Positions 21,801 through 36,400 of a DNA stretch of 64,000 nucleotides are shown here, piece after piece (position 1 is the stretch's first letter; each line of letters begins with the position of its first letter). The stretch is taken from assembly GCA_035578905.1 (NCBI GenBank), contig JAQJVL010001104.1, positions 1 to 64,000 on the forward strand. Direction: 5' to 3'. The notes beneath the pieces are model-generated. The model was not told where the DNA came from. It saw only the letters and a list, made by a program, of their open reading frames with translations, and ran no database searches. Source of the stretch: Stictocephala bisonia (taxonomy: Eukaryota; Arthropoda; Insecta; Hemiptera; Membracidae). Position numbers and translations under genes: made by a program.

Positions 21801-24800
21801 AAAAAAACTGATTTCTCTCAACGGCAATGTTTTACTCAGGGGTTATTACCAGAATGTTAATGGTTTGCGTTCTAAATTAACGGATTTATTGCTTAACATA
21901 AACCTAAGAGATATTGATCTAATTTTCTTTACTGAATCCAATTTAAATTCAGGGATAACTGACGCAGAGTTGGGCCTGTCAAAATTTAATGTTTTTCGTT
22001 GCGATAGAACTGTGTTAAATAGCAATAAAACTACTGGTGTTGGTGTTTTGATAGCTTCTCATAAGAAATTGAAAGTTTCTACAATTGCCTTTCCTCCTGA
22101 AGACATTGAAGTGATTGCCGTTGATTTGACCTATGGTTATCGTCATGTTCTCTTATGTTGTATATACATACCTCCAAATCAGCCTATTAGTAAATACCAA
22201 TCCCTATGTGACGCTGTTGAGCAGTTATACCATCGGGTTGCTGACGATTATGATTTTATCCTTATTGGAGACTTTAACCTCAACAGCGCTACTAGCCCTG
22301 AATTTTCGACAAATTTAATTGATGATATGGTCACTACACTTTCATTAAAACAATTAAACGGAGTATCAAATGACCATGGTTCCCAGCTAGATCTGCTGTA
22401 TACAAACTTGCCCTGTGTGTTCGTCAATCTAATGAGCCTCTAGTAAATGAGGACACTTATCATCCCGCATTGGATTTGACCTCACTCTTCCAAGAGAGAA
22501 TACCTCTTCTCAGTTGAGATACTGTCCTAACTACCACAAATGCAATTTTTATCAACTAAGAGAAGATATCAAGAATCTCAACACTGAAATGTCTCAACCT
22601 GGACGCGGTTCGGATGCAGCTTTCACGCAGTATATTGGAGGACTGAGTCAGTTGGTGGCAAACAACACTCCTTCAAAGCGTCCTTCAAAGTTAGACAATC
22701 TCACTTCCCGCGCTGGTTTAGTCAGGTCATGATAGTCAATAAGAAAATACTGCACAGGGTTTATAAGCAGACCGGCTTTGATAGTGATTATTTTGCTTTT
22801 GCTAGGGCTAGAACTGCTTGTAGAAATCTTGCAACGGGCTGCTACAACTCATATATTGCTCATGTGGATGGGACAATCTCTTCAAACCCCAAGATTTTCT
22901 GGAGTCACATCAAATCTCTGAGACGAACCAATGTTACAGCTTCTAGGATGAAACTTGGGGATGAGGAATCATCTGATTGCCATGAGATCTGTAACATGTT
23001 TGCTCGCCAATTTTCCATGTATATTCTGAGCCTGATAGAATTTCAACCAACTTTCCAGTTAGAGATAGTAACTGTTCTTTATCTTTGCTTGAGTGTACTG
23101 CTGAGGAAGTGAAGCGAAAGATAGATGCTATGGATGTCAACAAGGGTTGTGGACCTGACCTCATTCCTCCTATTGCCTTGCGTAATTGTAGCGATATTAT
23201 TTGTAAACAGCTCTCTCATCTCTTCAATGAAAATCTTAGAGAGGGTGTTTTCCCTTCATCGCTTAAAGCAAGCTATGTGGTTCCAATCTATAAAGATGGA
23301 GACCGTCAGTCAGTTAGCAACTACTGGCCTATTTCTATTCAGTCCCCTATTGCCAAGATTTTTGAATCAGTTGTTCTGGACAGACTGAAGACCCTAATTT
23401 CAAGAATACTTATTCCAGAACAGCACGGTTTCACTGCAGGGAGATCGACCATTACAAATCTTGTGTTGTACGAAGAATTTATATTATCCACATTTAAAAA
23501 CTACTCCCAAGTGGACTCTATACACCTAGATTGTAGCAAAGCTTTTGACAAGGTTAGCCACGCCATCCTTGTGTCGAAGCTCCAATCATATGGAATTTTG
23601 GATCCTTTCTTGTCCTGGCTTGCAAGTTACTTGAGAGGGAGGACCGCCATAGTTAGCCACGGTGGTGCTTACTCTGAACCTTTTAAGGTTAAATCAGGGG
23701 TTCCTCAAGGCTCACTCTTGGGACCTTATCTCTTCAATTTATTTATTAATGACATTGGTGAGGTTATTCAGAGTAAGTTTCTCATCTTTGCAGATGACAT
23801 CAAACTTTTCAGTGCATTAAGGGATGCTGAGGGTGGTAAGGTCCTTCAACATTCCTTGAATGAGGTGTCCAAGTAGTGTGCTAATAACAAGATGGAATTG
23901 AACACATCCAAATGCATGGTTATATCTTTCTGTCGGGGCGAATCTGTCATTCAGTGCAATTACCAGTTACATGGAACCATTCTGCAGCGAGTTGAGACAG
24001 TGAAGGATTTGGGAGTGCGACTTACCAGGTCATTGTCGCCAGAATGCCATATTGACGACATCTGTAAAAGGGCTAGCAGACTTCTTGGTCTCTTGTCTCG
24101 TGCTGCAAGGAGTGGACTGTGTGTATTCCATTACCATAATTTACAAATCACTACTACGTCCCATCCTTGAATACGCTTTAACCTGTTGAGGAGTGCGGAC
24201 GTCTTAAGACGTCCATATTTCCATACTGTTAGTGAGTGCAGCATTTACCATTAGAGTGACCCCAGGGAGTACGAAAAAAAAATTCTAAAATTATTAATAA
24301 ACTGTTATACTTTATTAAAAATAGTAATTTAAGATACAATATGGTAATATTTACAAATCAAAATGGTGGAAACTGTGATTATAATTAGCAAAATTAAAAT
24401 TTTTCCATTGTGTGAAATTGTTCGAAACATGGGTAAATGCAAAGTGCAACTTCACATTTGGAGCACTCATAGGCCGTGTCTTTGCGCTGTGAATCCCTCC
24501 GTGTAGTATGAGTGCATACAAAACACTTCCGTTGTTTTCTTTTGGCTCCACCCTCTCTCATTGGGAGTGGTCACATGAAATGGTGGCCAGACAGACGGAG
24601 CGCCTGTTTGTCACCACTCACCGGGCGTGCAACATCATCACTTCGATCTAAATATCGCTTGTTAGAGTCCATTGTAATAAATAAGTCACTGATGAATAAA
24701 ATTAACTAATTATTGTACAATACTGACAATCTTTTTAACATATTTACAATACAACACGTGAAAGAAAATATACAGGCCTATTTTACTGTACAACGCTGAA

Positions 24801-25656
24801 AATAACTAAATACAACTACTTTGTAACAAAATACAATAAACAACATATCACACTGGCAAAATACCTAATGTAATTAGGCCTACTATAGATGAACGAAACG
24901 TAAATATAGCAGAACGCAATAAGGTTAGACACGAGGAGAAACAGATTTGGCGCGCAACGAAAATGCGAGGGAAACACTACAGCTGGCATTGAAGCGTCAT
25001 CTATCAGCTGACTAAAGTACAGCTGTAGTCCCATTGGTGGCCAATAGGATGCGGGTATCATATGGAAGTTCATACACTTACATCGACATTTAATTATAGC
25101 TGAAATTTAAAATAAATATTAGGGACGTCTAAAGACGACCATACTCATTTGGGCACAGACGTCCAAAGACGTCCGTACTCGTTTGGGATCATTTTGCTTC
25201 ACTCGTTAACAGGTTAATAGTATGGAAACCATACTACCTCCACCATATCATTCGTTTGGAAAGAATCCAAAGAAGATTCCTTAGACTTGTAGGAACAAGA
25301 CTGGGTTTTGCCTTTGCTGACGTTCCCGTGGACCTTTTGATGGACCATTTTCATTTGGACACTCTGGAGGCACATCGGGACCAAGCGGACCTGACTTTTC
25401 TTTTCTATCTGATTAGAGGTGACATCGACTGCTTGGATCTTCTGGCCAGGATTAACTTTAGGGTCACTGGAACTACCAGATCAACAGATTTGTTTGTCCA
25501 CATGCAGTATAGAACCAACTATCTGAAACTCGGACCAGTAGCTAGACTGCATCAACTTGGTAATTCAGTGCCGGAAGTAGTTGACTTCTTCTTCGACAGC
25601 CTCAAATCATTCAAGTAAAAAATTGAAGAATTATTAGATATTGGTTTGTTGTCAAT

Positions 25657-25728
<72 letters not shown>

Positions 25729-28700
25729 ATAATTTGTTATATTCTGCCATGTTTAGTTGTGTTGAAATTTATTTATAGGTTTATTACTGTTAATTACTCT
25801 TGTTTTATTCTTGTTGTATTCTTATTATTATATTATCAAGCACTATTTATGTTATATGATCCATTGTTTTTATATGACTTCAAGTTTTTAGATTTAAGTC
25901 TAATTTGTTAAACTATTTATAGCATTCCACCAATTTGTTCTTGGGTTAGTGATGTTAGTACTAGTCGTTTTGTATTGTTAAAATTGTTCTATACTCTTAT
26001 ACATAAGTCTGCATGTAAATGGCATTGCCGTTGAGACAATAAAATAAAATAAAGTTGTGATATTGGTTTTTTGGAATTTTTCGGTAAAATATGTTATTTC
26101 CGCGGAATAAAAAGCATATCTCAGAAAATACAGCCAATTCTAGACCCATTTCAAGCAAAATGTTCCAAATTTTTTTGGTGGCAAGAAACTGCATAAATAC
26201 CAAAACTTTAAACATGCATGAGGTGCTCTTTCCAATAATAATCATTTTATTCACATATGCACTTTACTGTTCTTTTCAGAACACTTTACATACGAAATTT
26301 CATTAACCATTTAAATTTTGTATGAACCTAGATTGGGACCTCGAAGTTATGGTTTACCAAACAGTAGTCACAATGATGAGAGAAGTTGGATACGTTGATA
26401 TCGCCTGTTCTTTTTTAATTACAAAATTATTATTTTCTCTCTGCTCTGGCCTCTGCATATCATAATAAATGTGGAGATGTACAGAAATCTTTCTACATTC
26501 TTCCAGTCTTAACAATAGTTAAGTGGTGTACGATTAGCCGTACACTATAACATCAAAATTTCTTTGTGGTCCAGCCACTATTACTGTTACACGCTGAAGT
26601 CATGTTTGGGTGTAAATTACTACCGAATTTCATATATAAGAAAATTACAGCTTGCCTTATCAGAAAATGTCAGGTACAAAGTATGAACCACTAGAGTAAT
26701 AAAAGAGGAAAACAGTAATTTTTTAATCAGAGAGCCCAGAAATATTAATCAAGAGCTTGCTCTGTTCATATTGTTCTCCTTGAGTAAAAGATTCAGCCAG
26801 GAATGCTAAATGCTGTTCAGACAGTTATCTCAGCTTTATTACAAAAGAAACCATTGAGAAACAATAGAAATAACTTGTAAAATTTACAAATCCTTACCAT
26901 TATTATGATTTTTAGGAGGTTCATCATTCCAGGGTTAAAAGCAACTTTAGACTTTTTGAGCAGCTGTTAAATTTATCCCGGTCTGTTTCTTGTGTATAAC
27001 CTTAAAATGTATTTATGGAGGTTTATATATATGGCCATGACCTAGTCCAAGGTATGGTGTGTTATGGTGATAACCCAAAGACTCACCTAGATGGGTTATG
27101 AGTGAGATGAGGAACCATGCGGTGTTGATTCAAAGCACTCCTAAAATAGCTGAATCGATTTGATTCAGTGCAAATAACAGCTTTTTAATTATTTAAATTG
27201 AGAAAGAGAAATAATCAAAAATTCTCTATGGCAGGAGTATTTCTGCAAACAAAGTTACAATTGTTTAAATGATCACAATTTAAAGAAATAAAATTAGCCA
27301 TCAAACTTTAATTTTAGCTATGATAAAAGTTCAGTCACCAATATCAGTCCAGAGCAATTTTTTTTTATTCTAGGCGAGACAGTAAATAAGCTGCAAACCT
27401 AAGGACATAAATAATCACAAAGACATTTATGGCTGCACCGAGATATACATGTACGAGTAATGATCTTGATCGAACGTTAGTGACTGTGTACTTTGGTCAA
27501 TGCTGATTTATGAAGAGGGTTTCCTCCCAGTGTTTGGATTATCAATGTTCATATTTTTTAGGCTACTGTATAATAATACAGAACACTAATATAATATTAT
27601 TCACTTCACTTGGTGATTGTAACAATATTAAGTAATATCAGTCTAGCAAGACTCCACTTGACCTCTCATACATAATCATGTAAGTAAAATAATAATTAAA
27701 TGATTTGTAAATGTATATTTATAATTTTTTAATGACACATCGCTTAATGATTTTAAAAATAATGAAAATGAGTGTAGGTTCTGGGTATTTCCTTGATGAA
27801 ATAATGTGTAATAATGTTAATGTGCTTGAAACATTTAAAAATTATAGATTGTAAATATTGTAACTGTTTTAGGTGAACACTTTGATGAACAATTTACAAA
27901 AATTAACCCATTCAAAAAAGTACCAGTTGTGGAACATAAAGGGTTTATCCTCACTGAAAGGTATTTTTATATGCAAATAATTATGTGAAAATAACATTTC
28001 AATTAAGCTAGTTAAGCTGTAGTAGACCAGTTTCTTCAGACCCACAAGGTCTGAACTGAAGCCCAAAACTAATTCCATTCACTAATCTCTTGATGTCTAA
28101 GGCTTCAATCTGAGTTAAGCAAGGTTCAAATCCCGAACTGAGCTAAAAGTCAAGACTTCAGTTATTGAATAAAGTTCATGCACATTCCTAAAGGGCGATG
28201 CAACCTAGAACATGATTAGGCAGATTATCCTAAAGTTACAGTAAAGAAACTATCGTATAGCCTAAAGAAGTTCTATGAATGGAACTAACAACAATGAAGA
28301 TCTGTAGTGTTCCAAGCACTGATCTCAGAAATTTAAGAAAACCGTTTGTAAAGATAAACTAAAGAATAATTATGTAAAATTGAATACAAAGTAGTGTGAA
28401 TATGAAGTGTACAAAGTTGATTCAATTTAAGAAGACAAAGGCTCTTGAAAAAGGCTATAACTTGATCTCGACATTGAAGGATGAAAATCAAACTGATTCA
28501 GTAGTTTTGAGCACACTGTAATGTGTTTTTAGCTCAACTGTCGTATCATTGAGCACAACATTAGAATAATTAAAGAGCAAAAAAAAAAAAAATATTATCA
28601 AGCATCACTTTCATATTCAACAGGAAAAAGATTGAAAACTGGCATATTCAGACAAATTTGATTTTTGTCTCAATGCAAGTACTATGTTTTTGACCTTATT

Positions 28701-30414
28701 ACAGTAAAGTACAGTAGTTCTTTATTATTTAGTACAAATCTTGGAGAATTCACAAATCTACTGAACTATCGGATCTAACCACAATTATTGTCTTTTTAAG
28801 TTTTAGACTACCTTTAAAGGCCCAAGTAACAATAGCACAATGCCAATGCTCTTAATATTAATAGCAGTACCAGTCAAGTCAGCAGCAAGTAAGTGATTGT
28901 AAATTTGTTCTAAGCAGATGAAAAGATAACTGCTTAACACATTGAGTACGGGACACTGATGCTAGAGGCGAGGCACCAGACTCCTCACTCTCAGGCCAGT
29001 CATGTAAAACAATACTGTACGCGGATGACACTACTTTTATCGTATCAGATCCAAAATTGAACAACCTTTTTGAAAAAATTAAGACTGTTGAAAAAATTGC
29101 CGAAACATGGTTTGAAGACAATCAGTTAAAGATAAATCACTCAAAAACCGAACAAATTATATTTGATCTTAAAGCTCGAACAAACGAAAATCATCATGTT
29201 AAGCTATTAGGGATTCAAATTGATACGAAACTTAACTGGAACGAACAAACAAACTCGATATGTAACAAATTAGCTCGTGTCATTTTTTTACTAATTAAAT
29301 TAAAGAATAATATCAGTGAAGAATTATTACTTTATTCATATTATGCTTTTTTTCATACACATCTGCAATATGGTATCATCCTGTGGGGCAGTTCAGTAGG
29401 AGCAGAGTCTGTGTTTAAATGGCAAAAAAAGGCGGTCAGATGTATTTTAGGGTTGAAACAAATAGAATCCTGTAGGGAACATTTCAAAATTCTACAAATA
29501 ATGACAATACCAAGTATGTACATTTACTACTGTCTCATTCATGCAAAAGAAAATTTAAATAACCTCATGATAAGATCAGACTTTCATACCCATAATACAA
29601 GGACCAGTCAATCTCTCAACCTTCCTTTCACTAGACTGTCATTAACCAGAAATAGCTTTAAGTTTTTCAGTGTACAGTTTTTCAATAGATTACCTGGACA
29701 AGCATCACATGTTACAATAAAACAATTCAAAAACACTCTCGAAACTTGGTTAAAAAATAAATCTTTCTATTCAATTGATGAATTTTTAAGAAGTAATTTA
29801 GATGATTTAAAATTCTGACACTTTAACCTGTTTAACTAATGTTATTTTTTATTTTTTATTTATTAATACAGTTTATTTGTTTTATTTTTGTTATGTATTT
29901 ATTATAAAACCTGATTTAATTTAATGCAGAAATAGTCCTTCATTTCTGTATTGTGTTCACATGTATATTATGATTATGTATATTATGTGTTATGTATGTA
30001 TGTTGTTGACTTTGTCGATTACTGTAATATGTTAAAAGACAATAAAAAATATGACTTATAAGTGAGGGGTGTGTCAGAGGAGTGCCCATCAGAGTACCGC
30101 AAATTAGACCTCAAAACTTAAACAAAATGGCGGCGCTCGAAAGTCCTCAAACTTTTTTAACACCCTGTATATTTATTTGCCAACTAAATACTGTGAACTC
30201 ACACAAAATAGTCTGCACTTATGTTGGTTATAGTGTGACGAAAAAAAAAAAAAAAGGGTTTTAACAATCATTGAAAGTCATCAGTAATCAGTATACTTCT
30301 ACAAAGCTAGAAAGAGTATTAGTTTCTCTGTCTGCCAACAAATGGTACAATTGAGACACCAGTAGTATTTCAAGAATTTGTTGAGAATGTCTTAGTCATA
30401 GTGCCTTATTTATC

Positions 30415-30446
<32 letters not shown>

Positions 30447-33400
30447 TTATAATGATGAATTTTACTAAAATTAGCTAACTTTTGACCATTAATTTTGAAC
30501 TGAGAAGTTGCAAGGTGATTATTTTATTTGCTAGGATCATTATGCTGAATTTTTTAGTGAAAAGCATTGATATGTCTGTAAATAGATTTCTACCATTATT
30601 AGATATAAGATATAATTTCCATTGTGACAAAAACATGAACATCTGGTGTGTATCTTCAGCAGATTCAGGTTTGTTTTTCAGCACATTTCATATGTGCGAC
30701 AACATGCCTAATGTGATAAAGAGTTAGTGGTCATTGTTGGGTTGTACTCAATTAATTGTGTTGCTTCTAATCACTACATACAGAGTATATTATTGAATAA
30801 TTTTGCTGCAGCTACTATTTAAGAGTCTGCAGAGACTATCGGCCATGTTGGTTTTAATCCCATTAGAACAATGGGATTAAAACCAACATTATTTGCGAAT
30901 TCATATTTTTTTCTTTATTATTGACCATAAGTTGTGTATGCGGTGCCATTTGCTTTAGATATTTTGAATGCATACGTCTAGTTTTGAAAAAAATTGTGAA
31001 AAACTCTATAAACTAAATATTTTTTTCTGTAATAATACATCACAAATTAGTATTTATATATATATACATATATTTTTTATTATAATTTTAATCTCATTAG
31101 ACTCGCTAAGTTATTAAAATATAGAAACCTTTGTAATAATTGTTGATACATTCATTTCTTTTACATTCCCACTTAATGCAGTTTATAAATTTTATATATG
31201 AGGTGTATATCATATTCCTGTTCCCCCCCCCCCCCCCCGAATATTTTGGTGACCAGAATAGCCTTATGTTGTTAAATTTAACATAAAGTAATAGTTTTTT
31301 GTCCCTCTGTAAAGTATTTTTGTTTTATTCAAAATTATTTTTAAATATTTTATACTAACCATTATTTTTGTTTATAAGAAATTATTAAGAGACTGTTGAT
31401 TATGGCTCTTTCCCGCTCACAAACGGATAGTCTTTGTGGGGAAATATTATTCTATGTATATTGTTATGTTTCTGTGTTGTTCAGTTTTGATTAATTTGGT
31501 ATTTAATTTGATTTTAAATTAAGAATTTGCAAAGCAATTCCAATGCGCAATTTTATTCTTGATCAATGAAATTTGTTTGGAAAAATCTGTTTAAAAATAA
31601 CTGTTTAGTTGAGATATGTAGGATCGTATGTCCGGTTTGAAAATAATATTGTTTTTATGGGATTAAAAGTATCATGACCGACAGCCTTTGAAGAAAAGCA
31701 CTGTAGATACAGATAGTTACTTATCCGTAATGTATAATAATAGTTTTAGTTCATTCATAAATGAAAATACTAGAGTAACTAATGATTCAGCCTCTTGCAT
31801 AGATCATATCTTTGTAAGACATAACAACTTGAATTTATTGAAAGGTTAACATTGTTATGCCTTTTCACTCTCTACCCTCACAGCAATTGAAACCTTGCTG
31901 TTTGTAGGCAGGTCGCTAAACAACCGCGACCGTAGCACTACTGCTCAAGTATGTTAATCAAATTTAGATAAATGAAGATGAGGATAAAATATATAATTAA
32001 AAGTCTCATTCATGTAATTTAGAAATAGGGCGCACCGAATTGGTGTTTGTGAAAACGGATATTGGCAAATTTCTCTACCTCCGTGCCCAACTGGTAATTC
32101 CACATTGGATTACTTATTTATTGTTGTCATATAGTGGCTTCGTGCCTATCTACATCTGAAGAGACTAAAATAAAGTCGAAACAACAGTATGCACACTTCC
32201 GCCCTGAAAGATGGGTCGGTCGTATTTCACTTAGCGCAGGCACAATCTATTTAGAATTTCCTAACCACGCCGTTGCAAAAGGCCGTCAACACACGAGTCG
32301 TAACGTGCGACAGCTCTAGTGCTCGGAGAGGCTGGAGTCCGGTTTTGGAATTTTAATTAATTGGAGAATTGGCATAGGGTAAGACCCTCACCAACCTTTC
32401 AAAAATAATGAACCTGTAAAATAGCGCTAGTGATATCCCTTCACTAATTACGCGTATCCGGTTGGTTGATCAGTGAGCGCAAATGCTGATTATAATTGCA
32501 GCTATCAACCACGAGTTGTGGGAACTCGCTCGATCGCCGGTTAGACGGTATGTCGATACACGAATTGTGTAAAAGCCTAAACGTGCAACTGTATTAATGT
32601 GCTCAACTACTTTGGTTGGCACGATGATGACATGTGATCGTAATACATCCAGGATTGGCACTGAATGTTCGCCATCCGGCTAATAACTACACACCCTGCT
32701 ATTAACAACTTTTCCAATTATTAATTTTGTATTGTTAAAGCATTAAGGTGCAAGTGTTACAAATTCATCACTAGCGCTATTTTACAGGTTCATTATTTTT
32801 GAAAGGTTGGTGAGGGTCTTACCCTACGCCAATTCTCCAATTAATTAAAATTCCAAAACCGGACTCCAGCCTCTCCGAGCACTAGAGCTGTCGCACGTTA
32901 CGACTCGTGTGTTGACGGCCTTTTGCAACGGCGTGGTTAGGAAATTCTAAATAGATTGTGCCTGCGCTAAGTGAAATACGACCGACCCATCTTTCAGGGC
33001 GGAAGTGTGCATACTGTTGTTTCGACTTTATTTTAGTCTCTTCAGATGTAGATAGGCACGAAGCCACTATATGACAACAATAAATAAGTAATCCAATGTG
33101 GAATTACCAGTTGGGCACGGAGTTAGAGAAATTTGCCAATATCCGTTTTCACAAACACCAATTCGGTGCGCCCTATTTCTAAATTACATGAATGAGACTT
33201 TTAATTATATATTTTATCCTCATCTTCATTTATCTAAATTTGATTAACATACTTGAGCAGTAGTGCTACAGTCACGGTTGTTTAGCGACCTGCCTACAAA
33301 CAGCAAGGTTTCAATTGCTGTGAGGGTAGAGAGTGAAAAGGCATAACAATGTTAACCTTTCAATAATTAACAACCTCTCTAAATAATATCAAATACCACG

Positions 33401-36400
33401 GTCATAACTTGAATTTATTTAATAGTGGCTTATTTCATATCAGCATAACAGACCACTCTCTTACAGCACTTATTATAAATAATGCACAAACAAATGTTAC
33501 AAATGTAATTAATAAAACTATTAAATCTACTGACTTCAATGGTTTAAAATGTAGTTTACTTAATGTAGATTGGAATGCAATTATAAATGAACAAGATGTA
33601 GACGTTGCAATAGAGCTATTTTACCAGACATTAAACTATTATATAGAAATTAACACTAAGCTCAAAACATTAAGTGGAGCACTCATAAAAGCAAAAAATA
33701 AAAGCCCCTGGATAGCGCAAGCTTTGTTAAATAAAATTAATAAGAGGGAGAGGCTGGCGAGGGCGGTGAGAGGAAGGCCTTATGATACAAACTTAATGCA
33801 ATTTTTTATTAAATTTAAGGAAAATGTAGACATTGCTATACAAAATACGAAACATGCATACTATCATTGATTATATAAACATACAATAGATAAACCATCC
33901 AATAGGAATATTTGTGCCAGTAATTTTGTTAGTTTGTGTGGCCCGCAACCACAGCTGGTTTAAACTGGATTGCGACTACACTAACGTTTGTTTTAAATTT
34001 AACGTTGGTTTAAATTTAAATGGGACTACACTAACGCTCCACAATGGACCACAAAAACAGCTGATATTTTGAGACTCAAAATTTAACATTGGATGGGAAA
34101 TCTATTTGTGCATAAAATCAATGATACTATCAAAACTTATTCAATAAAAATTCTAACAACCCTACAGAACAGTGGAAGATTATCAACAGATTAGTTGACA
34201 AATCAGACAAAGACCAGTCAATTAAGATAAGGCTAGATAATGGTAGTATAGAGGACAACCCACAAACAATAGCAAACCTATTCAACGACTACTTTGTTAG
34301 TGCTCCTTTATCATTGGTGGCCCCGGTCTACAACCTGCCATGCCACTGTCCTCGACTATACCACCCTATGCACATCAGCAACAATCTTTATTTTTATATC
34401 CTGTTACGAATTATGAAATTTCCAAAATAATTAAAAATCTAAAAAACAAAAAATCAACCGGATACGACAATATTTCAGTACAGCTCATAAAATTTATAGA
34501 ACCTGAAATTGCAAGCTTTTTAGCTCATATTGTTAATTTAAGTTTTCAGAATGGGAAATTTCCAACAAAACTTAAACAATCCATTGTTGTGTCAATTTTT
34601 AAAAAGGGAGAGAGGGAGCTCATTCAAAACCATCGACCGATTGCCCTATTATCAGTATTGAGTAAAATTTTTGAACAATGTATGAAAGATAGATTGTTAA
34701 GTTTCTTAAATAGAACAAATTTTTTTCACTATCAGTTTGGCTTTACTAGAAATAAAAGTACTGAAGGAGCCCTTCGCTTCTTTATGCAGGGTATTTTAAA
34801 TTGTATAAATAGTAATCAAAAAGCAACTGGGATTTTTGTAGATTTCTCCAAAGCTTTCGATTTGGTCAATCATAGTATATTGTTAAAAAAACTTTATGCA
34901 GCGGGAATTCGGGGGGTTTCTCTTGTTTGGTTTAAAAGTTTTTTGGTGGGTAGACGCAAAAGGTGCATATCCAAAATATTCTTAGTGAGTCAAAAACTTT
35001 GGATGTAGGCGTACCACAAGGGTCAGTTTATCAGCAACGTTATTTATCATTTTTATCAATGATTTACTTCAAGTACCATTTTCAGGAATAGTTTCGGCTT
35101 TTGCTGATGCTATATCCATCAGATATTCAGACAGTAATTAGATCAATATATGGTATAAATTGAACAGTGACTTAAAATTGTTGAACCAGTGGTGTAGTAC
35201 TAATAAGATGGTAGTAAATGCAGAAAAAACTAAATTTGTAAATTTTGATCTCAAAAAGTTTTCTTTCGATGATAGTTAGTTTCATATTATTAACGGTTGT
35301 GATGGAAGCGTCGCAATATGTAATTGTCCATGCATTCACCAAGTTTGTCATATTAAATATCTCGGTATTACAATCGATGAATCAATTTCCTGGAAAAATC
35401 ATATAAGTCAATTACAAAACCAACTAAGGAAAAATATTCGTAAGTTTTATTTTTTGAGAAATCTAGTAAACGAAGATTTATTGAGAGCTCTATATTTCGC
35501 GTTAATACAATCACGTCTCATTTATGGAATTGAATTATGGGGAAGTGCGTATGATGTTACATTAAAACCATTAGAGATTATTCAAAAACATTTTATTAGA
35601 ATAATAGCTTTTAAACATAAGAGGGATCGTTCTATGCCTTTATTCCAAAGCCTGACCACTCTCCCGTTAAAATATCTTTTTGTATTTAGTGCTTAAAATC
35701 TTTTACATTATCAGTGGCAACAGAAGCATAATAGGGCCACACCTTACTAGATCCATCGCACAAGGGCTTCTTAAAAGACCAAAAGTTAATAAAACAATTT
35801 TTAAAAACTCCTTTGTCTTTTTGGGCCCAAAGATTTACAACTTATTACCAAAAAAAATAAAGTTATGTAGAAATTTTGAACAATTTACACAAAAAATTAA
35901 AACATGGCTTTTTGGCAAGACGCAGATTAGGGATATTTTAGAAGTAGTTACTTAGTATAATAATAATAAGTAAATACAGGGTGAATGGTACGTGGTGTTT
36001 AAAAATTTAAGGGCTTAAACTACATGCTTGGGGCTACTTAAAAACGCAAATTTCAGTTTTATATGCCAAATGGTTAGTGTGGTATGTTTAAATTAAGATT
36101 TCTTTTTAAATCGTGGACCTAACCATAAAAAAGCTTTATCACTTACTCAAAAGATCATATTTTTTAAACTATGACACCATTTTTGAAATCTACATGAAAT
36201 TGTTAACAAGAATAATGAGCTAGAAGCCTGCATAAATTAAGGTTGGTACTTAAAATTATGCTTTAAAGCAAAAAAATCATGTTTTTGTAAAATTTTAAAC
36301 AATGTTTTACGCGTAGTTACTAAATTATGGTAACGGATATAATGTGTCAAGCTATACAGAAAACTGCATAATTTAATGTTCTTTCCAGTGATATGCTTTT

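Larger units (their letters stand above)
21835..25618 (+). pseudogene. LINE B ORF2: endonuclease and reverse transcriptase, broken and interrupted
   Basis: The endonuclease runs 21850-22443 (YYQNVNGLRSK, FFTESNL, ILIGDFNLN, LDLLYTN). Linker pieces lie at 22514-23112 in shifting frames. RT runs 23085-23876 (SYVVPIYKDGD, IPEQHGFTAGRS, DCSKAFDKVSH, SGVPQGSLLGPYLF, FADDIKLF) and on to 24170 after a TAG. The frame is then cut at the TTAA of a piggyBac insertion (24178-24181) and resumes at 25218 (WKPYYLHHIIRLERIQRRF), ending at a TAA at 25616-25618. FADD is intact but there are at least four frame breaks. Confidence 0.88.
20417..26051 (+). mobile_element. LINE B, near full length with PHD-finger ORF1 (5.6 kb including an insert)
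   Basis: Its limits follow from the split TIR element: AAGTTG at 20411-20416 and 26052-26057 is the target duplication. The order is a 5' leader of about 490 bp, ORF1, ORF2 (endonuclease and RT), a 3' UTR with a (TA)n tract, and a tail of AATAAAATAAAATAA repeats. A piggyBac element (24182-25213) interrupts ORF2. ORF1 with a PHD finger and an ORF2 with an apurinic-type endonuclease fit the CR1/Jockey group. Numerous frameshifts make it inactive. Confidence 0.85.

Noticed and set aside
30845..30889. miRNA precursor
   Set aside because: The stem is only 20 bp with a 5-nt loop and flanks do not extend the pairing, too short for Drosha/Dicer processing.
32134..33067. Two identical 61-residue frames on opposite strands
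   Set aside because: They are the same sequence in the two arms of the foldback element, not two genes.
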